A DNA stretch of 64,000 nt. Origin: Streptomyces formicae (GTDB taxonomy: Bacteria; Actinomycetota; Actinomycetes; Streptomycetales; Streptomycetaceae). The DNA is taken from the NCBI RefSeq assembly GCF_002556545.1, contig NZ_CP022685.1, positions 5,558,001 to 5,622,000 on the forward strand, read 5' to 3'. Position numbers and translations under genes: made by a program. The notes under the pieces were generated by a model. The model was given only the letters and a program-made list of their open reading frames with translations. It made no database searches and had not been told where the DNA came from. Of this stretch, positions 59,910 to 64,000 are shown in pieces (position 1 is the first letter of the stretch; the number at the start of each line of letters is the position of its first letter).

Positions 59910-59940
59910 GCCCCGGCGGCACGTACCGTGCTGCCGGGGC
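59910..59940 (+). terminator. Terminator of rplM-rpsI
   Basis: GCCCCGGCGGCACG (59910-59923) pairs with CGTGCTGCCGGGGC (59927-59940), one wobble, 26 nt after rpsI. Confidence 0.87.
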
Positions 59941-60022
59941 GTTCGTCTATCAGGAACCCCTGGGGCTCCGGGAACCACCGGGACAGGGGTATCGGCTTTT
60001 CTGGAACGTTCGGAGGACAGCA

Positions 60023-61381
60023 GTGGGACGACTCTTCGGCACGGACGGCGTGCGTGGTGTCGCCAACGCGGATCTGACGGCCGAGCTCGCGCTCGGACTC
60101 TCCGTGGCGGCGGCGCACGTGCTGGCCGAGGTGGGCACCTTCGAGGGCCATCGCCCGGTCGCGGTGGTCGGCCGTGACCCACGTGCGTCCGGGGAGTTCC
60201 TGGAGGCCGCGGTGGTCGCGGGCCTGGCGAGCGCGGGCGTGGACGTCCTGCGCGTCGGTGTGCTGCCCACCCCCGCGGTGGCGCATCTCACCGGTGCGCT
60301 GGGCGCCGACCTCGGCGTGATGCTCTCCGCCAGCCACAACGCCATGCCGGACAACGGCATCAAGTTCTTCGCCCGCGGCGGCCACAAGCTCGCCGACGAG
60401 CTGGAGGACCGCATCGAGTCCGTCTACGAGGAGCACCGCACCGGCGACCCGTGGCAGCGGCCCACCGGGTCAGGCGTCGGCCGTGTGAAGTCGTACGACC
60501 AGGGGCTCGACCAGTACGTCGCGCACCTCATCGGGGTCCTGCCGAACCGCCTCGACGGGCTGAAGATCGTCCTGGACGAGGCGCACGGCGCGGCCGCCCG
60601 CGTCTCGCCCGAGGCGTTCACGCGCGCCGGTGCCGAGGTCATCACGATCGGCGCCCAGCCCGACGGCCTGAACATCAACGACGGGTGCGGGTCCACGCAC
60701 CTGGAGCTGCTCAAGGCCGCCGTCGTCGAGCACAAGGCCGACTTCGGCGTCGCGCACGACGGGGACGCGGATCGGTGCCTGGCCGTGGACCACACCGGTG
60801 CCGAGGTCGACGGCGACCAGATCCTCGCCGTGCTCGCCCTCGCCATGCGCGAGCACGGCTCGCTGCGGCACGACACCGTGGTCGGCACCGTCATGTCGAA
60901 CCTCGGCTTCAAGCTGGCCATGGAGCGCGAGGGCCTCTCGCTGGTGCAGACCGCCGTCGGCGACCGGTACGTCCTGGAGTCGATGAAGGAGCACGGCTTC
61001 GCCCTCGGCGGCGAGCAGTCCGGGCACGTCATCATCCTCGACCACGCGACCACCGGTGACGGCACGCTGACCGGGCTGCTGCTCGCGGCGCGGGTCGCCG
61101 AGACCGGGCGGACGCTCGCGGACCTCGCGGGCGTCATGGAGCGCCTCCCGCAGGTCCTCATCAACGTGCCCGACGTCGACAAGACGCGGGTGACGACCTC
61201 CGCCGAGCTGACCGCCGCCGTCGCCGACGCGGAGCGCGAGCTGGGCTCCACGGGGCGGGTGCTGCTGCGCTCCTCCGGGACCGAGCCGCTGGTGCGGGTC
61301 ATGGTCGAGGCCGCCGACATCGAGCAGGCGCGATCGGTGGCCGGGCGGCTCGCCGACGTGGTCAAGTCCGCGCTCGGATAA
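60023..61381 (+). CDS. glmM: Phosphoglucosamine mutase
   Basis: A 452-residue enzyme that converts glucosamine-6-phosphate to glucosamine-1-phosphate for UDP-GlcNAc and peptidoglycan synthesis. The phosphoserine loop [15 protein letters not shown] has the catalytic Ser at residue 104, the Mg loop is DGDADRC, and the phosphate-binding end has [16 protein letters not shown] 60023 follows GGAGGA. It is the usual gene after rpsI in Streptomyces. Confidence 0.96.
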   Translation: MGRLFGTDGVRGVANADLTAELALGLSVAAAHVLAEVGTFEGHRPVAVVGRDPRASGEFLEAAVVAGLASAGVDVLRVGVLPTPAVAHLTGALGADLGVMLSASHNAMPDNGIKFFARGGHKLADELEDRIESVYEEHRTGDPWQRPTGSGVGRVKSYDQGLDQYVAHLIGVLPNRLDGLKIVLDEAHGAAARVSPEAFTRAGAEVITIGAQPDGLNINDGCGSTHLELLKAAVVEHKADFGVAHDGDADRCLAVDHTGAEVDGDQILAVLALAMREHGSLRHDTVVGTVMSNLGFKLAMEREGLSLVQTAVGDRYVLESMKEHGFALGGEQSGHVIILDHATTGDGTLTGLLLAARVAETGRTLADLAGVMERLPQVLINVPDVDKTRVTTSAELTAAVADAERELGSTGRVLLRSSGTEPLVRVMVEAADIEQARSVAGRLADVVKSALG

Positions 61382-61400
61382 GGGCGTTGGGCCTCAGGCC

Positions 61401-62348
61401 CTAGAAGTGTTGTGACCTCGCGGCACGCTTGCGCTGGCGGGCCCAGAAGAACTTCTGGGCCAGCAGCGTGAGCGTGCCCGCCAGGACGATGCCGAGCAGG
61501 TTGAGGAGCAACTGCTCGGTGGAGCCCCAGGTCTGGCCCGGTTCCCCGTAGCTGAGGGCGACCGCCGCGTTGGCCGCGGCGGGGACCGTCGTCACCGAGA
61601 TCGCGACGCCGACGAGCGCGCCCGACTTCGCCGAGGTCAGCGAGAGCGTGCCCGCGGCTCCCGCGAGGACCGCGACGACGAACGAGAACCAGTCGGGCGC
61701 GTAGACGAACGCCGTGTTGGGCCGCTCCCTGTCCAGCATGTCCTGGCTGAACAGGCCGACGCCGTCCATGAAGTAGCTGAACCCCACCGTCACCAGCATC
61801 GCCACCGCGAAGCCCACGACGATCGCGATCAGCGAGCGCAGCGCGAGGCGGGGCGCGCGCCGCACCAGGGCCGTGCAGAACCCGGCCAGCGGGCCGAACT
61901 CCGGGCCCACCGCCATCGCGCCCACGATCAGGATCGCGTTGTCGAGCACCACGCCGCAGGCCGCGATCATCGTGGCGAGCGTGATGAACGCGACGTAGGT
62001 GACGGAGAGCGTCGACTCCTCGTGCGTGGCGTCGGTGAGCTGCTCCCACAGGACCGCGTCCGCGCCCTCGCCCGGGGCCTCGTCGGCCGCCTTGTCGGCG
62101 CGCTTGGAGAGCGAGAGGTCGATGTTCTCCACCGCGATCGAGCCGGACTTGTCGATGTCGAGCGCGCGCAGGCCGCCGATCAGCTCGTCGCCCGCCTCGC
62201 GCGCGACGTCGCACATGATGACGTCGCCGACGGGGTTGCGGGCGGCGCCCGGCACCACCGCGAGGTGGGTGGTGCCGACCGTCTTCTCGATCAGGCGCAC
62301 CACCTCGTCGGTCTTGTCCGCGGGGGTGATGAGGCGCAGATGCAGCAT
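61401..62348 (-). CDS. DUF389 (TIGR00341-like) membrane protein
   Basis: A 315-residue protein. The N-terminal 120 residues are soluble (MLHLRLITPADKTDEVVRLI), then about six membrane segments (FITLATMIAACGVVLDNAIL, AMAVGPEFGPLAGFCTALV) typical of DUF389. Its biochemical role is unknown; hydrophobic transport or stress has been proposed only by analogy. It is 20 nt from the end of glmM (convergent) and 22 nt after coaA on the same strand. Confidence 0.85.
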   Translation of the reverse strand: MLHLRLITPADKTDEVVRLIEKTVGTTHLAVVPGAARNPVGDVIMCDVAREAGDELIGGLRALDIDKSGSIAVENIDLSLSKRADKAADEAPGEGADAVLWEQLTDATHEESTLSVTYVAFITLATMIAACGVVLDNAILIVGAMAVGPEFGPLAGFCTALVRRAPRLALRSLIAIVVGFAVAMLVTVGFSYFMDGVGLFSQDMLDRERPNTAFVYAPDWFSFVVAVLAGAAGTLSLTSAKSGALVGVAISVTTVPAAANAAVALSYGEPGQTWGSTEQLLLNLLGIVLAGTLTLLAQKFFWARQRKRAARSQHF

Positions 62349-62370
62349 GCGCGCAGCGTAGTCGCCGTGG

Positions 62371-63369
62371 TCAGAGCTTGCGCAGGCTCAGGCGTTGGAC
62401 CTTGTGGTCGGGGCCCTTGCGGATGACGAGGGCCGCGCGGCCGCGGGTGGGGGCCACGTTCTCCAGGAGGTTGACCTTGTTGATGGTGCGCCAGGTGGTG
62501 CGGGCGTAGTCGAGGGCCTCCTCCTCGGAGACCTGCGTGTACTTGCGGAAGTACGAGGAGGGGTTCTGGAACGCGGTGTTCCGCAGCTTCTTGAAGCGGT
62601 TCAGGTACCAGCGCTCGATGTCCTCCGTGCGCGCGTCCACGTACACGCTGAAGTCGAAGTAGTCCGCGAGGCCCACGCGGGTGCGGCCGTCCTTGCCGGG
62701 GAGCGCGGGCTGCAGGACGTTCAGGCCCTCGACGATGAGGATGTCGGGGCGGCGGACGGTGAGGCGCTGGCCGGGCACGATGTCGTAGATCAGGTGGGAG
62801 TAGACGGGCGCGGTGACCTCGTCCTTGCCCGCCTTGATGTCGGCCACGAAGCGGGTCAGGGCGCGGCGGTCGTACGACTCGGGGAAGCCCTTGCGGGACA
62901 TCAGGCCGCGGGCCTCCAGCTCCTTGGTGGGGAGCAGGAAGCCGTCCGTGGTGACGAGTTCCACGCGGGGGTGCTCGGGCCAGCGGGAGAGCAGGGCCTG
63001 GAGGAGGCGGGCGACGGTCGACTTGCCGACCGCCACGGAGCCCGCGACTCCTATGACGAAGGGCGTGCCGGACTGGGAGCCCTTCTCGCCGAGGAACGTG
63101 TTGAGGGCGCCGCGGAGGCCGTCCGTCGCGCCGACGTAGAGGTTGAGCAGGCGGGAGAGCGGGAGGTAGATGTCCCGCACTTCGTCCAGGTCGATGACGT
63201 CGCCGAGGCCGCGGAGCTTTTCGAGCTCCTCGGCGGTCAGGGGCAGGGGAGTCTTGGCGCGCAGCGCGCTCCACTGCGTGCGGGTGAGGTCGACGTAGGG
63301 AGTCGCCTCCGGCTTGTGCCGGTGGGCGCTCCGCGGAGCCTTCGTTGGCTCGGAGACCGAAGAGATCAC
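62371..63369 (-). CDS. coaA: Pantothenate kinase, type I
   Basis: A 332-residue P-loop kinase that phosphorylates pantothenate, the first step to coenzyme A. Walker [13 protein letters not shown] at residues 107-118, then TTDGFLLP and EGLNVLQP, and [12 protein letters not shown] are diagnostic. The start is taken as GTG 63369, with no strong ribosome-binding site. It is divergent from acpS, which uses CoA, so the two may be functionally linked. Confidence 0.95.
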   Translation of the reverse strand: MISSVSEPTKAPRSAHRHKPEATPYVDLTRTQWSALRAKTPLPLTAEELEKLRGLGDVIDLDEVRDIYLPLSRLLNLYVGATDGLRGALNTFLGEKGSQSGTPFVIGVAGSVAVGKSTVARLLQALLSRWPEHPRVELVTTDGFLLPTKELEARGLMSRKGFPESYDRRALTRFVADIKAGKDEVTAPVYSHLIYDIVPGQRLTVRRPDILIVEGLNVLQPALPGKDGRTRVGLADYFDFSVYVDARTEDIERWYLNRFKKLRNTAFQNPSSYFRKYTQVSEEEALDYARTTWRTINKVNLLENVAPTRGRAALVIRKGPDHKVQRLSLRKL

Positions 63370-63427
63370 AGTCCATTGTTACGGCTGTTTGAACGGTCGG
63401 CGGGGTGGGGTGTGTCACGCTGAGCCG

Positions 63428-63796
63428 GTGATTATCGGGGTTGGCATCGATGTGGCGGAGATCGAGCGGTTCGGGGCCGCGTTGGCGCGGACGCCGGGGA
63501 TGGCGGAGCGTCTCTTCGTGACGGGGGAGTTGCTGCTGCCCAGCGGGGAGCGGCGGGGGGTCGCCTCGCTGGCGGCGCGCTTCGCGGCGAAGGAGGCGTT
63601 GGCCAAGGCGCTGGGGGCGCCCGGGGGGCTCCGGTGGACGGACGCCGAGGTGTGGGTCGAGGAGAGCGGGCAGCCGCGGGTGCGGGTGCGGGGGAGCGTG
63701 GCGGAGCGGGCAGCCGCTCTGGGGGTTCGGGGATGGCACGTGTCGCTCAGCCATGACGCGGGGGTCGCTTCCGCTGTGGTGATCGCGGAGGGATAG
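63428..63796 (+). CDS. acpS: Holo-[acyl-carrier-protein] synthase
   Basis: A 122-residue enzyme that transfers phosphopantetheine from CoA to acyl carrier proteins. The Mg ligands are D8 (GVGIDVAEI) and E56 ([13 protein letters not shown]). [18 protein letters not shown] is the usual end. GTG 63428 is chosen because [10 protein letters not shown] begins right after it; the upstream open frame is spurious. No clear ribosome-binding site is visible. Confidence 0.95.
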   Translation: MIIGVGIDVAEIERFGAALARTPGMAERLFVTGELLLPSGERRGVASLAARFAAKEALAKALGAPGGLRWTDAEVWVEESGQPRVRVRGSVAERAAALGVRGWHVSLSHDAGVASAVVIAEG

Positions 63797-63821
63797 CCCG
63801 GTGAGCCCGGTGAGCCCGGTG
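63795..63821. repeat. Three tandem copies of a 9-bp unit
   Basis: AGCCCGGTG is repeated three times exactly, starting within the acpS stop region and ending 22 nt before the next gene. It is a simple slippage-type repeat and could vary in copy number. Confidence 0.9.
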
Positions 63822-63842
63822 TCCGCGGGGCAGACTGGGGCC

Positions 63843-64000
63843 ATGCGTACTGCTTATGGCGTGGAGAGCGTTCGGGCCGGGGAGCGGGAGCTCATGGGGC
63901 GGCTGGCCGAGGGGGCGCTGATGCAGCGTGCCGCGGCGGGGCTCGCCGTGGAGTGCGCGCGGGTGCTCGGCAGCGTCTACGGGGCGCGGGTCACCTTGTT
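63843..64000 (+). CDS. Probable bifunctional NAD(P)H-hydrate epimerase/dehydratase, N-terminus (partial)
   Basis: The frame from ATG 63843 reads MRTAYGVESVRAGERELMGR, then LAEGALMQRAAAGLAVECAR, and runs off the right edge after 52 codons. The opening resembles the N-terminal YjeF/NnrE epimerase domain (VR.AE...M......LMQRAA.GLA). Such enzymes repair hydrated NAD(P)H, and the gene normally follows acpS in Streptomyces. Only the first helices are visible. Confidence 0.8.
   Translation, partial: MRTAYGVESVRAGERELMGRLAEGALMQRAAAGLAVECARVLGSVYGARVTL

Noticed and set aside
63300..63400. ATG at about 63377 (minus strand) beginning [14 protein letters not shown] as a coaA start
   Set aside because: It is in another frame from the kinase domain. 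The CoaA frame opens at the GTG a few bases later.

Overview
The window is chromosomal DNA from a high-GC actinobacterium, almost certainly a Streptomyces. The evidence is the very high GC with strong third-position G/C bias, many GTG starts (rpoB uses TTG), and the gene order secE-nusG-rplK-rplA / rplJL-rpoBC / rpsL-rpsG-fusA-tuf / S10-spc-alpha / rplM-rpsI-glmM. Other support comes from the long acidic N-terminus of NusG, the RG-rich tail of S3, the absence of rpsD between rpsK and rpoA, and a dispersed intergenic hairpin after rpoA that I recognise from many Streptomyces genomes. No insertion sequence, prophage, CRISPR array, rRNA gene or biosynthetic gene cluster was seen.

Layout. 1-1581 is the 3' end of the nuo (complex I) operon (nuoM tail, nuoN). 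1755-6470 holds envelope and stress genes (htpX, a YccF protein, a barstar-domain protein, a frameshifted SMI1/KNR4 remnant, an APC permease, a GlsB-type membrane protein, yajQ). 6667-9864 has tRNA-Tyr, tRNA-Thr and tRNA-Met around a small CxxC protein, an NAD(P)-binding protein and an amidohydrolase whose metal site looks degraded. 9953-11089 is rpmG plus a two-subunit hydratase pair (hadA/hadB type). 11181-18227 is a regulatory/metabolic block: a TetR gene with an MFS exporter, murB, a divergent NAD(P)-binding/TetR pair, adenosine deaminase and aspartate aminotransferase.

From tRNA-Trp (18409) to glmM (61381) the window is nearly all gene-expression machinery. It contains secE-nusG, rplK-rplA, two paralogous lipoproteins, an L10 leader with rplJ-rplL, and rpoB-rpoC. 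A two-gene cassette of unknown function (membrane protein plus nucleotidyltransferase-like protein) follows rpoC. Then come the str operon (rpsL, rpsG, fusA, tuf), the S10 and spc operons (rpsJ to rplO), secY-adk-map-infA-rpmJ, the alpha operon (rpsM, rpsK, rpoA, rplQ), truA, a membrane-anchored protein, a GT-C glycosyltransferase, rplM-rpsI and glmM. The right edge has a DUF389 membrane protein, coaA, acpS and the start of a probable nnr (NAD(P)HX repair) gene.

How the parts work together: the centre supplies ribosomal proteins, RNA polymerase core subunits, elongation factors, the Sec channel and maturation enzymes (Map, TruA, Adk, InfA). Many stop/start codons overlap, which suggests translational coupling, and transcription units are separated by GC-rich hairpins. 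The most interesting signals are a 25-nt element shared by the str and S10 leaders, the cassette between rpoC and rpsL, the apparently metal-dead amidohydrolase, the shared TetR operators, and a probable leaderless murB promoter whose -35 box sits in the loop of the preceding terminator.
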